The notes beneath the pieces are model-generated. The model worked only from the letters and a program-made list of their open reading frames with translations, did not search any database and was not told the DNA's origin. A stretch of DNA of 64,000 nt from PALSA-612 sp963765295 (lineage in GTDB: Bacteria; Actinomycetota; Thermoleophilia; Gaiellales; Gaiellaceae). The stretch covers positions 1-64,000 of the forward strand of contig CAVXVO010000007.1 in NCBI GenBank assembly GCA_963765295.1, in the 5' to 3' direction. The translations under genes were made by a program, and so were the position numbers. Shown here in pieces: positions 50,491 to 61,115 of this stretch (positions are counted from its first letter, which is position 1; each line of letters opens with the position of its first letter).

Positions 50491-51270
50491 TCAGGCGACC
50501 GGCACGCGGAGCGCCTGACAGCTCGTCGCGCGGCCGTCCGCGTCGCACTCGACGACCGCGCCCTCGATCCTGACGTCCCCGGTCGCGGGCTGGAAGCGCA
50601 CCGGCAGCCCCGTGCGCATCCGGCGGATCGCGAGCTCCGCCTGGACGCCGATCACGGAGTCGTGCGGCCCTGTCATGCCCGCGTCGGTGATCGCCGCGGT
50701 GCCGCCCGGCTGAACGCGTGCGTCGTTCGTCTGGATGTGCGTGTGCGTGCCGATCACCGCCGTCACTCGACCGTCGAGGATTCGCGAGACGGCGACCTTC
50801 TCGCTTGTCGCCTCCGCGTGGAAGTCGACGATCACGACCGCCGCCTCCCGCCGGGCCGCGTCGACCAGCTCGTCGAGGACCTCGAACGGCGTCACCGGCA
50901 CGTCGAGGAAGAGCCAGCCCATCAGGTTCAGCACGGCCACGGGCGTCCCGTCCGCGGCGGCCGCGACCGCAAGCCCTCGCCCCGGCCGGCCCGAGCCGAG
51001 GTTGGCAGGCCTGATCACGCGCTCCGACGCGTCGAGGTAGGGAAGGATCTCGCTGCGGGCCCAGGTGTGGTTCCCGAGCGTGACGACGTCGGCGCCCGCG
51101 TCGAGCAACCGGTCTGCGAGCTTCGGCGTGATCCCGCGTCCGTCGGCGGCGTTCTCGCCGTTCACGACACAGAAGTCGATCCCGAGCTCCTCTCGCAGCC
51201 CGGGCAGCCGGTCGCGCACCGCCCCCGACCCGGCCGGCCCGAACACGTCGGCGACGAAGAGGATCTTCAC
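50491..51270 (-). CDS. YmdB-family metallophosphoesterase
   Basis: The 259-residue protein matches the TIGR00282/YmdB family from end to end: MKILFVADVFGPAG, FCVVNGENAADGRGI, VVTLGNHTWAR (metal-binding GNH), VDFHAEATSEKVA, and GTHTHIQTNDA (metal histidines) then DAGMTGP. Relatives hydrolyse 2',3'-cyclic nucleotides and affect RNA turnover and biofilm formation. It is downstream of the M23-like gene on the same strand, 13 bases apart. Confidence 0.88.
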   Translation of the reverse strand: MKILFVADVFGPAGSGAVRDRLPGLREELGIDFCVVNGENAADGRGITPKLADRLLDAGADVVTLGNHTWARSEILPYLDASERVIRPANLGSGRPGRGLAVAAAADGTPVAVLNLMGWLFLDVPVTPFEVLDELVDAARREAAVVIVDFHAEATSEKVAVSRILDGRVTAVIGTHTHIQTNDARVQPGGTAAITDAGMTGPHDSVIGVQAELAIRRMRTGLPVRFQPATGDVRIEGAVVECDADGRATSCQALRVPVA

Positions 51271-51283
51271 GCGAGCCCGCCGA

Positions 51284-52061
51284 CTACCGAACCGGCAGGC
51301 TCGGTGCCGGGTCGACTTCGATCGTCACGTGGTTGCCGGCGTCGTGGGTCACGCTCGCCAGTGTCTGCTTCTCGACGGTCGAGAGGTCGATGACGGAGCC
51401 GATCTTGGACAGGCCGGCCGAGACGGGCTCGCCGACGGTCAGCGACGGGTCGGTCCGCATCCTCGTCACGACGACGACCACCGAGGCGTCGTCCGTCGGG
51501 CTGGATCTCGAGCGTGTTGCCGTAGACCCTGCCGTTCAGGACGAAGCTGCCGATCGAGACGACGGTCCCGTCGACCGGCGAGTAGACGTCGGTGCCCTCT
51601 GCTGCTCCGACGTCCAGCGCACTCGTGCCCGACCCGGCGCCGCCGCCGAGCTCGTAGTAGGTCGGTCCCTGGCCGCCGCCGCCGAACAGCCAGTGCACCA
51701 TTCCGGCCAGCACGCCTTCGTTCGCCTGCCGCCCGACCGGCTCGAGCGGCACCGAGGTGCCGTCGGTGGTGTGGTAGCCGAGCGCCGTCACCGCGCCCTG
51801 GGAGATCGGGAGCTGGAGGCGCAACGTGCCTTCCCTGGCCACGATCATCGTGGACGGGGGGCTGTTCGGATTCGCCCGGCTGCCCTTCGGCAACGATTCC
51901 TGGAACGGCGGCGCCGACGAGCTGAAGGCGGCCACGAGCAGGACGACGAAGATCCCGATCGCGACGAGGCCGAGGACGGCGACACGCCCGCCGCGTCTCG
52001 AGAGCCGGGCCTTTCGCCGTGGCACGCGCGCGTGTCGCGCGGTGTGGCGCGAGGAGACCAT
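51284..52061 (-). CDS. Membrane-anchored M23-like protein (frameshifted, probably inactive)
   Basis: A short cytoplasmic N-terminus, one membrane helix (about 25-50) and an extracellular part with the beta-barrel pattern of LytM/M23 proteins (VYSPVDGTVVSIGSFVLNGRVYGNTLEIQPD, then GEPVSAGLSKIGSVIDLS and THDAGNHVTIEV). The zinc-binding H/D residues of active M23 peptidases are not visible, so it may be a regulator-type degenerate member. One extra G near 51490 (CCCGACGGACGAC) breaks the frame; without it the protein ends at 51284. ATG seven bases after TACGGT. Confidence 0.65.
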
Positions 52062-52150
52062 CGTCCGCACCGTAGCGCAGTCGCGCGTCGCGTTTCAAAC
52101 GAAGTGGGCGGTTCCCGTCCGGCCAGCGGGCCGCGTACGATTGGCCCTCG

Positions 52151-53440
52151 ATGCCGCCCGGCGCCAAGCTCCTGATCCCGCGCTGGATTCAGCTCGTGGG
52201 GCTACCGCTCGTCCTGCTCTTCATCTGGGTCGTCGCCGGCGCGGTCAAGCACGTCCTGTTCCTGTTCATCGTCGCGCTGCTGATCGCGCTCTTCTTCGAT
52301 CCGATCGTCCGGGCCTTCAGCCATGCGAGGCTCCCGCGCGGCTTCGCCGTCGCCGTCGTCTACCTCGTGACCGTCCTCGTCGTCATCGCCGGGCTGGCCA
52401 TCGCGGGAACCGTCGTCGTCACGCAGTCGAAACGCGCCGCGAACCGCTTCGACGACTATTTCACCAAGGTGCAGCCGAGGACGCACCTGACCGATGCAGA
52501 CCGGGACGTCAACCGGCTCCAGCACTGGCTGAACACCCACGGTCTGAGCGGGATCCACGTCCAGCAGCGCGGGCACGACCTGGTCAAGAAGATCCGGGAC
52601 AAGGACGTCGGCAAGTACACGCACAAGATCGTCACGTTCCTCGAGGGCGCGGCGATCTCGGTCGGCAAGCTCGTGTTCGACCTCGTCCTGATCGCGGTGA
52701 TCTCCATCTACATGCTGCTGGGGATGCCGAAGTTAGCCAGGTCGATCGACAGCCGCTTTCCGCCGCAGCCGGACTCCCAGCCGCTGATCGAGCGGATGAG
52801 CCGAGCGGTCGTCGGCTACGTCAAGGGCCAACTCCTCGTCTCGCTGATCATCGGCACGAGCGTGGGAGTGGGCATGTGGGTGCTGGGCGTGACCGGGCTC
52901 GTGCCCGGGGCTGACCATTACGCCCTCCTGTTCGGGGCCTTTGCCGGGATCACCGAGCTGATCCCCTACCTCGGTCCGATCCTCGGTGCCGTCCCGCCGG
53001 TGCTCTACGCGCTCGTCGTCCACCCGCTGTCCGCGATCTGGGTAGTGATCCTGTGCCTGTTCATCCACCAGGTCGAGGGTCACGTCGTCGTCCCGAACGT
53101 GATGGGGAGCGCCCTGCGCCTGCATCCGCTGCTCGTCATCTTCGGCCTGCTCGCCGGCGGCGCGATCTACGGCTTCGTCGGCATCCTCGTGGCGCTTCCG
53201 CTGCTCGCCGCCTGCCGTGCGGCCTGGGAGTTCTTCGCGGAACGCGTGCAGCTCGAGCCGTGGCCCGCGAGCCTGGGGGGATCGATACCCGTGGAGGTCG
53301 AGATCGAACCGCCGCATCGGCAGGCCCAGATGCCGCTGGTGGCGGAGCCTCCGGAGGGGACAGACGGCGCGAATGGCCCCTTCGCAGAGCCCGAGAGCGA
53401 GGCTCCGAGGCCGCCCGACGCGCCGACGCAAGCGCTCTGA
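52151..53440 (+). CDS. AI-2E family transporter (PerM/TqsA type)
   Basis: The 429-residue protein has about eight membrane helices and the family motifs PRGFAVAVVYLVTVLVV, a central amphipathic region, VVGYVKGQLLVSLIIG, ITELIPYLGPILGAVPPVLYALV (about 275-297) and HQVEGHVVVPNVMGSAL. Members export small molecules or ions (AI-2, Na+/H+). A Glu/Pro-rich tail follows. ATG nine bases after TACGAT. It stands upstream of hemB. Confidence 0.85.
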   Translation: MPPGAKLLIPRWIQLVGLPLVLLFIWVVAGAVKHVLFLFIVALLIALFFDPIVRAFSHARLPRGFAVAVVYLVTVLVVIAGLAIAGTVVVTQSKRAANRFDDYFTKVQPRTHLTDADRDVNRLQHWLNTHGLSGIHVQQRGHDLVKKIRDKDVGKYTHKIVTFLEGAAISVGKLVFDLVLIAVISIYMLLGMPKLARSIDSRFPPQPDSQPLIERMSRAVVGYVKGQLLVSLIIGTSVGVGMWVLGVTGLVPGADHYALLFGAFAGITELIPYLGPILGAVPPVLYALVVHPLSAIWVVILCLFIHQVEGHVVVPNVMGSALRLHPLLVIFGLLAGGAIYGFVGILVALPLLAACRAAWEFFAERVQLEPWPASLGGSIPVEVEIEPPHRQAQMPLVAEPPEGTDGANGPFAEPESEAPRPPDAPTQAL

Positions 53441-53468
53441 TCAGGCCCGGGCCGCGTACTCTTCGACC

Positions 53469-54421
<953 letters not shown>

Positions 54422-54431
<10 letters not shown>

Positions 54432-55678
54432 CGACGCGTTCCGACCTCTGGCGGCGCGCGACCGCCCTGATCCCCGGCGGCGTCAACTCGCCCGTCCGCG
54501 CGATGCGGGCCGTGGGGCTCGACGAGCCGGTGTTCGTGCGTCGCGGCGACGGCGCGTGGATCGAGGACGTGAACGGGAACCGCTACATCGACTGGGTCAT
54601 GTCCTGGGGGCCGCTGCTCTTCGGCCACGCCGATCCCGAGACGATCGAGGCCGTCACGCGCGCGGCGGCCGACGGCACGTCGTTCGGCGCGCCGACGGAG
54701 GCCGAGGTCGAGCTGGCGGCCGAGATCGTCGCCGCCGTGCCGTCCATGGAGATGGTGCGGCTCGTCTCCTCCGGCACCGAGGCGTCCATGTCGGCGATCC
54801 GCCTCGCTCGCGCCGCGACGCAGCGCGACCGGATCCTCAAGTTCGCCGGCTGCTACCACGGCCACGTCGATGCGCTGCTCGCGAGCGCCGGCTCCGGCGT
54901 CGCCACGCTCGGCATCCCCTCGACGCCGGGCGTTCCGCCGGCCGTCGCGGCCGACACGATCGTCTGCTCTTTCAACGACGTGGACGCGGCCGCGGAGGCC
55001 GTGGCCCGCTACGGCGAGGGGCTCGCGTGCGTCCTCGTCGAGCCCGTCGCCGGGAACATGGGCGTCGTTCCGCCGGAGCCCGGCTTCCTCGAGGTGCTGC
55101 GCGCGCTCTGCGACGCATCGGGCGCGCTGCTCGTCTTCGACGAGGTGATCACCGGCTTCCGCGTCGCGCGCGGCGGCGCGCAGGAGCTGTACGGCGTGCG
55201 GCCCGACCTCACGATCCTCGGCAAGATCGTCGGCGGTGGGCTCCCGCTCGCGGCGTTCGGGGGCCGCGCCGAGCTGATGGAGCGCCTGGCGCCCGTCGGC
55301 GACGTCTACCAGGCCGGCACTCTCTCCGGGAACCCGCTCGCGACCGCGGCCGGGCTTTCGGTCCTTCGCCGCCTCCGTGATCCGGCGGTGTACGAGGGCC
55401 TCGAGCAGCGAGGCGCGCGGCTCGAGGAGGGACTTGCGCCCTTCGGGCAGGTCCAGCGCGTCGGGGCGATGCTGACCCTGTTCCAGTCCGACGAGGCCGT
55501 CCGCGACTTCGACGGCGCGCAGGGCTGCGACACGGAGCGGTACGGCGCGCTGTTTCGGCATCTCCTCGCCCAGGGCGTCTACGTGGCGCCGTCGCAGTTC
55601 GAGGCCATGTTCGTCTCCCTCGCCCACGGTGACGAGGAGATCGACCGGACGATCGCCGCAGTGGCCGACTTCGCGTGA
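54422..55678 (+). CDS. hemL: Glutamate-1-semialdehyde 2,1-aminomutase
   Basis: The 418-residue PLP enzyme has LIPGGVNSPVRAMRAV, VSSGTEASMSAIRLARA, FAGCYHGHVDALL, FDEVITGFRVA, and the PLP-lysine in LGKIVGGGLPLAAFGG (about 259-274). It makes 5-aminolevulinate, the substrate of HemB coded just upstream. The GTG at 54422 lies inside the hemB end. Its stop overlaps the following small gene. Confidence 0.94.
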
Positions 55679-56199
55679 GCACGATCTGGGACACGATCGC
55701 CGACGAGGCCTCGCTCGAGAGCCCGCTCTGGTCGCAGGCGCTGCTGCCGCCGGCCGAGCGGCCGCTCGAGCCCGTGTTCTCCGTGCTCGGCGAGGAGCGA
55801 TTCGGGCTCGGGCTCGAGACGATCTACGAGGGCTATCTCCTCCACTACGGCCGGCCGCGGCTGTTCTCGGCGACCGACCACGACAACGCCCTGCTCCTCG
55901 GCGACTACCTCTATGCGCACGGGCTCGTCCGGATCGCGTCGTTCCACGAGGTCGGTGCGGTCTCGGACCTGGCCGAGCTGATCTCCCTCTGCGCACAGGT
56001 GCGGGCCGGGCGGTTCGACGGCGACGGCGCCGCCTGGGCGGCGAGCGCGGCGCTGCTCGGCCAGGGTCGCCTCGACGCGGCCCGCGACGCGCTCCGGCTC
56101 GGCGGCGACGCCGCACCGCTGCTCGCGCTGGCGCGCGACGCCGCCGGCGCCGATGCCGTCGACCGCGCGCTCGCAGCGCACCACCTACGCGTCGGTTAA
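55675..56199 (+). CDS. Hypothetical helical protein, 174 aa
   Basis: The protein is predicted almost all-helical, soluble, with FGLGLETIYEGYLLHYGRPRLF then DHDNALLLGDYLYAHGLVRIA, which resembles helices of polyprenyl-synthase-fold proteins but has no DDxxD metal motif. It could be a degenerate partner of such an enzyme or a structural protein. The GTG start overlaps the hemL stop (GTGA), and a small membrane protein gene follows, so it is in the hemBL operon. Confidence 0.55.
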   Translation: MSTIWDTIADEASLESPLWSQALLPPAERPLEPVFSVLGEERFGLGLETIYEGYLLHYGRPRLFSATDHDNALLLGDYLYAHGLVRIASFHEVGAVSDLAELISLCAQVRAGRFDGDGAAWAASAALLGQGRLDAARDALRLGGDAAPLLALARDAAGADAVDRALAAHHLRVG

Positions 56200-56209
56200 A
56201 GTCCCGGCC

Positions 56210-56356
56210 GTGATGGGCTCGCTCGCGCTCACGCTCGCCGACATCCAGACCGAGGGCCGCGACGTCGTCGTCGGGATGCTGATCGTCGGCCTCGTCATCG
56301 TCGGCGTGATCGTGCTCGGTGAGCTCGCCGGCTGGGTCGCGCACCGCCGCAAGTAG
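56210..56356 (+). CDS. Small single-pass membrane protein, 48 aa
   Basis: GTG at 56210 (or ATG at 56213) gives a protein with a short polar N-terminus, one strong membrane helix (VVVGMLIVGLVIVGVIVLGELAGWVA) and a short basic tail HRRK, so the tail should be inside. TAAAGT lies seven bases before the GTG. No family recognised. Confidence 0.6.
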   Translation: MMGSLALTLADIQTEGRDVVVGMLIVGLVIVGVIVLGELAGWVAHRRK

Positions 56357-56375
56357 TCGAGCGGCTCGGCCTAGC

Positions 56376-57275
56376 TCAGATCCGGAACGTCTCCATGCGG
56401 GCGCGCGCATCCTCGACCGCTCGCGCGAGTGCAGGCTGCACGGGGCCGGGGTTGTAGTCGAGCTCCCGCGCGGCCTTCTCCCACGAGAAGTACATCGGCA
56501 GCCGCGCGAGCGTCACCTCCTCGGTGTTCGCGACACCTGCGCGCGCGAGCGCTTGGGCAGCGCGGTACGGAAGGCGAAGGCGCGGTCGCGGCCGGCCGGC
56601 GAGGTCGGCAATCGCGCCGAACAGCTCGCGGAGCGTCAGGTCGACGCCACCGAGCAGGTAGCGCTCCCCGGCCCGGCCGCGCTCGAGCGCGAGCAGGTGC
56701 CCGCGCGCGACGTCGCGAACGTCGACGACGTTCACGCCCGTGTCCACGTAGCCGCGGTAGCGGCCGGTCGCGACGCCCTCGATCATGCGCCCGGTCGGCG
56801 TGGGGAAGCGGTCGCCCTCGCCGACGGGCGTGGTCGGGTTGACGACGACCGCGTCGAGCCCGTCGCGTGCCGCCGCGAGCACGATCCGCTCCGCCTCGAG
56901 CTTCGTGCGCTTGTAGGGGACGGCCAGTTCGTAGTCGGGCGGCGAGTCCTCCTCCGTCGCCGGCCGGCCGGCCACGGGCCCGCAAGTCCCGCACGTCGAG
57001 GTGTGGACGAGCCGGCGCACGCCGAGCTCGCGGCAGAGCTCGACGACCACCCGCGTGCCCTGGACGTTCACCCGCTCGTGGTCCGCAGCCGGGGCGTCGT
57101 ACGAGTACAGCGCCGCCAGATGGAACACGGCCTCGCACCCCGAGATCGCGCGTCGCAGCCGCTCGCGGTCGAGGAGGTCGATCCAATCGTCGCCGACCTC
57201 GTGCCCGGCCTCGCGCAGTTCGCCCGCGACGTGGCCGCCGATGAACCCGCTCGCCCCGGTGACGTAGATCCGCAC
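56376..57275 (-). CDS. NAD-dependent epimerase/dehydratase (extended SDR, HpnA-like)
   Basis: The 299-residue protein begins RIYVTGASGFIGGHV (TGxxGxxG) and has AVFHLAA, STCGTCGP, the SDR catalytic YKRTK (about 155-159), and NPTTPVGEGD. The pattern fits the hopanoid-associated epimerase/dihydroflavonol-reductase group. The GTG at 57275 matches the family N-terminus; an ATG pair at 57284-57287 is the alternative. It is divergent from sixA with about 20 bases between the preferred starts. Confidence 0.82.
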   Translation of the reverse strand: MRIYVTGASGFIGGHVAGELREAGHEVGDDWIDLLDRERLRRAISGCEAVFHLAALYSYDAPAADHERVNVQGTRVVVELCRELGVRRLVHTSTCGTCGPVAGRPATEEDSPPDYELAVPYKRTKLEAERIVLAAARDGLDAVVVNPTTPVGEGDRFPTPTGRMIEGVATGRYRGYVDTGVNVVDVRDVARGHLLALERGRAGERYLLGGVDLTLRELFGAIADLAGRPRPRLRLPYRAAQALARAGVANTEEVTLARLPMYFSWEKAARELDYNPGPVQPALARAVEDARARMETFRI

Positions 57276-57294
57276 CCGGTGCATCATGTCCGAC

Positions 57295-57807
57295 GTGAAG
57301 ACGCTCTACCTCATCCGCCATCTGAAATCGAGCTGGGACGAGCCGGGGTTGCCGGATCACGAGCGTTCACTCGCGCCGCGTGGCCGGCGCGCCGGCAAGA
57401 AGCTCGCCCGCCATCTCCGCAAGGAAGGCGCGGCGCCGGAGGTCGTTCTCTGCTCCCCGTCGATGCGGACGCGAGAGACGCTGGAGGCGATCCTTCCGGC
57501 GCTCGGGGACCCGGCAATCGAGTTCCGTGACGAGCTCTACGCCGCGGCGGAGGACGAGCTGCTCGAGGCTGTGCGAGGCGTTGTGCCCGACGTGGGCTCG
57601 GTCCTCGTGATCGCCCACAATCCCGGGCTCCAGGATCTCGCGCTCGCGCTCGCGGGAGGCCGTGACGAGGACGCGCGGGAGCGGCTGTCGGAGAAGTTCC
57701 CGACCGGCGCGTTCGCGACGCTCGTGTTCGCCGCGGCGACCTGGTCCAAGCTCGAGCCCGGCACCGGCGAGCTCGTCGGGTACGTCGTGCCGCGCGAGCT
57801 CGGCTGA
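57295..57807 (+). CDS. SixA-type phosphohistidine phosphatase
   Basis: The 170-residue histidine-phosphatase protein has LYLIRHLKSSW (RHxx active site), LCSPSMRTRETLEAI, and VLVIAHNPGLQDLALAL (second His). SixA-type enzymes remove phosphate from phosphohistidine proteins. The GTG at 57295 gives the family start; the in-frame ATG at 57286 would add three residues. Confidence 0.83.
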   Translation: MKTLYLIRHLKSSWDEPGLPDHERSLAPRGRRAGKKLARHLRKEGAAPEVVLCSPSMRTRETLEAILPALGDPAIEFRDELYAAAEDELLEAVRGVVPDVGSVLVIAHNPGLQDLALALAGGRDEDARERLSEKFPTGAFATLVFAAATWSKLEPGTGELVGYVVPRELG

Positions 57808-57839
57808 GCGCCACACGCTCGATTCATAGACTGCGCGAG

Positions 57840-59282
57840 ATGGCGGCCGCCTCCGATCTCCGCGAATGGATCAAGCTGCTCGAGCGCGAGGGCGAGCTCG
57901 TCCGCGTCTCCGCCGAGGTCGATCCCGACCTCGAGATCACCGAGATCGTCGACCGGACGGTCAAGGCCGGCGGGCCGGCGCTGCTCTTCGAGCATCCGAA
58001 GGGCTCCGGGCATCCGCTTCTGATCAACCAGTTCGGGACCGAGCGGCGCATGTGCCTCGCCTTCGACGCGAGGACGCTCGACGAGGTGGCCGAGCGGCTC
58101 CAGTCCGTGATCGAGATGCAGCCGCCGCAGGGGCTCGTCGAGAAGGTCAAGGGGCTCGCGAAGCTGAAGTCGATCGCCGACTCGATGCCGAAGTCGGTGC
58201 GCTCCGGCCCGGCTCAAGAGGTCGTGCTCGAGGGCGACGCCGTCGATCTCGACCTGCTGCCGATCCAGCGTTGCTGGCCCGGCGACCCGGCGCCGTTCAT
58301 CACGCTCCCGGCCGTGATCACGAAGGACCCTCTCACCGGCGCCCGCAACGTCGGCATGTACCGGATGCAGAAGCGCGACCGGGCGTCGACGTTCATGCAC
58401 TGGCAGGTGCACAAGGACGGGCGCATGGACTACCTGGCCTCGGACGGACGGCTCGAGGTCGCCGTCGCGATCGGGCTCGACCCCGTGACGGCCTACTCGG
58501 CCAGCGCGCCGCTACCGAAGCACATCGACGAGCTCATGCTCGCCGGCTTCCTCCGCGGCGAGCCGGTCGAGCTCGTCAAGGCGAAGACGGTCGACCTCGA
58601 GGTGCCCGCGAACGCCGAGATCGTCCTCGAGGGCTACGTGGACGCCGGCGACGAGGAGATCGAAGGGCCGTTCGGCGACCACACCGGCTACTACTCGCCG
58701 GCCGAGCCGTTCCCGGTCTTCCACCTGACGGCGATGACGATGCGCCGCGACGCGATCTACCCGTCGATCGTCGTCGGCAAGCCGCCGGCCGAGGACGCCT
58801 GGCTCGGCAAGGCGACCGAGCGGATCTTCCTGCCCGCGATCCGGATGAGCGTGCCGGAGATCGTCGACTACGACCTGCCGGTCGCGGGCGCGTTCCACGG
58901 CTGCGCCATCGTCTCGATCCGCAAGGCGTTCCCCGGCCACGCCCAGAAGGTCATGCACGCGATCTGGGGACTCGGCCTGCTCAGCCTGACCAAATCGGTC
59001 GTCGTCGTCGACGAGCACGTGGACGTCCACGACTACGACGACGTGTTCTTCCGCGTCTGCGCGAACGTCGACCCCAGGCGCGACGTGCTCCTCACGGAGG
59101 GCCCGCTCGACCAGCTCGACCACGCGCCGACGATCCCGTGCTACGGCGGAAAGCTCGGGATCGACGCGACGCACAAGAGCCCGGCAGAGGGCGCGCGCGA
59201 GTGGCCGGAGGAGATCTCGATGAGCGACGAGATCCGGACGAGGGTCGATGCACGCTGGGACGAATACGGCATCCCGCTGTGA
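57840..59282 (+). CDS. UbiD-family decarboxylase
   Basis: The 480-residue protein matches UbiD: LREWIKLLEREGELVRV at the N-terminus, ALLFEHPKG, the prenyl-FMN/Mn site region RNVGMYRMQ...HWQVHKDG, GDHTGYYSPAEPFPVFHLTA (catalytic E/R region) and LTEGPLDQLDHAP. It needs prenylated FMN from UbiX, which is coded at 61946. In futalosine-pathway organisms UbiD-type enzymes decarboxylate naphthoate intermediates of menaquinone. ATG seven bases after TAGACT. Confidence 0.9.
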   Translation: MAAASDLREWIKLLEREGELVRVSAEVDPDLEITEIVDRTVKAGGPALLFEHPKGSGHPLLINQFGTERRMCLAFDARTLDEVAERLQSVIEMQPPQGLVEKVKGLAKLKSIADSMPKSVRSGPAQEVVLEGDAVDLDLLPIQRCWPGDPAPFITLPAVITKDPLTGARNVGMYRMQKRDRASTFMHWQVHKDGRMDYLASDGRLEVAVAIGLDPVTAYSASAPLPKHIDELMLAGFLRGEPVELVKAKTVDLEVPANAEIVLEGYVDAGDEEIEGPFGDHTGYYSPAEPFPVFHLTAMTMRRDAIYPSIVVGKPPAEDAWLGKATERIFLPAIRMSVPEIVDYDLPVAGAFHGCAIVSIRKAFPGHAQKVMHAIWGLGLLSLTKSVVVVDEHVDVHDYDDVFFRVCANVDPRRDVLLTEGPLDQLDHAPTIPCYGGKLGIDATHKSPAEGAREWPEEISMSDEIRTRVDARWDEYGIPL

Positions 59283-59331
59283 CGGCCGCACCGCCCGTCT
59301 ATAGTCCCTCGTCGCGTCAAGTGATACGTCG

Positions 59332-59360
59332 TTGACACTGCCGGGTAGCGTCGGTTGAAT
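59332..59360 (+). promoter_or_regulatory. Sigma70-like promoter of the cytochrome bc operon
   Basis: TTGACA (59332-59337), a 17-base spacer and TTGAAT (59355-59360). The leader of about 28 bases carries GAGAGAGGGG before the GTG at 59395. This is the one clear two-box promoter I see in the window. A TATAGT at 59300 may be a second start. Confidence 0.55.
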
Positions 59361-59394
59361 CGACGCGGCAACGCGAGAGAGGGGCGAGTCGAGG

Positions 59395-60318
59395 GTGGAT
59401 CCGGAGCAGGGCCAGCACAAGCCTGAAGTCCCCGGGCCGAGCGTTTGGCCGATCGGCGTCGCCGTCGGCATCGCATGTGTCCTCGTCGGCCTCGTGATCA
59501 GCTGGTGGATCGTCGCCATCGGCGGCGCGATCGCGATCGTCTTCGGCTTCCTCTGGATCCGCGGCACCTCCGGCGACGGCGCCGAGAAGGCTCCTCCCCC
59601 GCCGCCGCCGGCCGAGAAGGGGCCGCCGGGCGCGGCGCGCCGTACCGACGGTTCGCCCAAGGCGACCCGGTCGGGCTTCCTCGGCGGCGTCACGCTCGGC
59701 CTCGGCGCGCTGATCGGCGTGTTCGTCACCGTCCCGCCGATCTTCCTCGCGATCGTGCCGCCGTTCCTCAAGCAGTCGAAGAAGCCGGTCGACCTCGGGC
59801 CGCTCTCCCAGTTCCCCCTCAACCAGTGGAGGATCGTGTCGTTCAAGCTCGTCCCGAACGGGCAGGCGGTCTGGAACCGGACGGCGTACATCCGCTACAA
59901 CGGCCCGCTCAAGGGGCAGCCGAGCTTCACGATCATCTCGAACCGCTGCGCGCACCTCGGCTGCCCGGTGCAGCCGCTCGGCCTCGTCCAGCAGCAGCTG
60001 GCCAAGACCTCGAAGACCGTCGGGCGCGAGGTCGTGACGACGACACCGGTGCTCGCCGTCTCCGGCTTCAGCTGCCCGTGCCACGGCGGCGCCTACGACA
60101 CCGAGGGGAACCGAACGGCCGGCCCGCCGGTGCGCGCACTCGACCGCTACGAGTTCGCGATCGTCAACGGCCACCTGATCCTGGGCCGTAACTACAGCGT
60201 CTCGAAGGTCGACGGCACCGGGGCGCAGGCGAAGATCCACTACTACAACCTCACCGGTCCGGGCCAGCACGTCGACGGCTGGGAGCAGATCTTCTACCCG
60301 ATCCAGCCTCCCCACTGA
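59395..60318 (+). CDS. qcrA: Rieske iron-sulfur subunit of the cytochrome bc complex
   Basis: The 307-residue protein has an N-terminal part with two close membrane helices (about 15-58), a Pro-rich linker, a third helix (about 98-125), and the Rieske domain: RCAHLGCPV (CxH) and CPCHGGAYD (CxxH). A 60-residue insertion between the cluster loops (QLAKTSKTVGREV) is unusual. The extended N-terminus with extra helices is typical of actinobacterial QcrA. GTG start with GAGAGAGGGG upstream. Confidence 0.9.
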   Translation: MDPEQGQHKPEVPGPSVWPIGVAVGIACVLVGLVISWWIVAIGGAIAIVFGFLWIRGTSGDGAEKAPPPPPPAEKGPPGAARRTDGSPKATRSGFLGGVTLGLGALIGVFVTVPPIFLAIVPPFLKQSKKPVDLGPLSQFPLNQWRIVSFKLVPNGQAVWNRTAYIRYNGPLKGQPSFTIISNRCAHLGCPVQPLGLVQQQLAKTSKTVGREVVTTTPVLAVSGFSCPCHGGAYDTEGNRTAGPPVRALDRYEFAIVNGHLILGRNYSVSKVDGTGAQAKIHYYNLTGPGQHVDGWEQIFYPIQPPH

Positions 60319-61115
60319 TGGCGACGGCCGCTCCCACCAAGGGTCAGAAGGCCAAGGCGGTCGCGCTGTACCCGCTCGACTGGCTCGAGGAGCGCTCGGG
60401 CCTCGTCGGCGCGACCAAGTACTTCCTCTTCCGGAAGGTCCCGGGCGACATCAACTGGTTCCAGACGCTCGGCTCGGCCACCCTGACCGCCTTCCTCGTC
60501 CAGGCGATGACCGGCGTGATCCTCGCGATGTACTACAAGCCCGACCCGAACTCGGCCTACGAGTCGATCAAGCACATCACGAACGACGTCACCCTCGGGT
60601 GGCTCGTGCGTGGCATGCACCGCTGGGGCGCGAGCCTGTTCATCATCCTGATGTTCTTCCACATGGCCCGCGTGTTCCTGTTCGGTGCCTACAAGTACCC
60701 GCGCGAGCTGAACTGGATCATCGGCGTGCTGCTGCTCGTGCTCGGGATGCTCGAGGGCTTCACGGGCTACCTGCTCCCCTGGGACCAGACCGCGTACTGG
60801 GCGACGGTCGTCGGCATCAACCTGAACGGGACCGGGCCGATCGTCGGGCCGTTCCTCTCGTCCGTGTTACGCGGCGGCGCGGAGATCGGGCCGGACACGC
60901 TCGCGCGCTTCTACTCGATCCACATGCTGATCCTCCCGGGCGCGATCTTCGCGCTGATCGGGCTGCACCTCTACCTCGTGATCCGCCTCGGCGTCACGTC
61001 GCCGCCGTGGTCGAAGACGGCCGCCGGCGCACCGTGGCTCGAGGAGGAAGCGCCCGAGCAGGCCGCCCGCAAGGGACTCGTGAATCCCGAGCCGCGGAAC
61101 GGAGGCGAGAAGTGA
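60318..61115 (+). CDS. qcrB: Cytochrome b, N-terminal part (haem b subunit)
   Basis: The 265-residue protein matches the four-helix N-terminal half of cytochrome b: HRWGASLFIILMFFHMARVFLFGAY and GYLLPWDQTAYWA, with haem-ligand histidines in helices 2 and 4 (HRWG...HMAR, SIHMLILPG...GLHLYLV). The quinol-site motif and helices 5-8 are in the next gene, as in split, b6f-like complexes. The ATG overlaps the Rieske stop by one base. Confidence 0.9.
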   Translation: MATAAPTKGQKAKAVALYPLDWLEERSGLVGATKYFLFRKVPGDINWFQTLGSATLTAFLVQAMTGVILAMYYKPDPNSAYESIKHITNDVTLGWLVRGMHRWGASLFIILMFFHMARVFLFGAYKYPRELNWIIGVLLLVLGMLEGFTGYLLPWDQTAYWATVVGINLNGTGPIVGPFLSSVLRGGAEIGPDTLARFYSIHMLILPGAIFALIGLHLYLVIRLGVTSPPWSKTAAGAPWLEEEAPEQAARKGLVNPEPRNGGEK

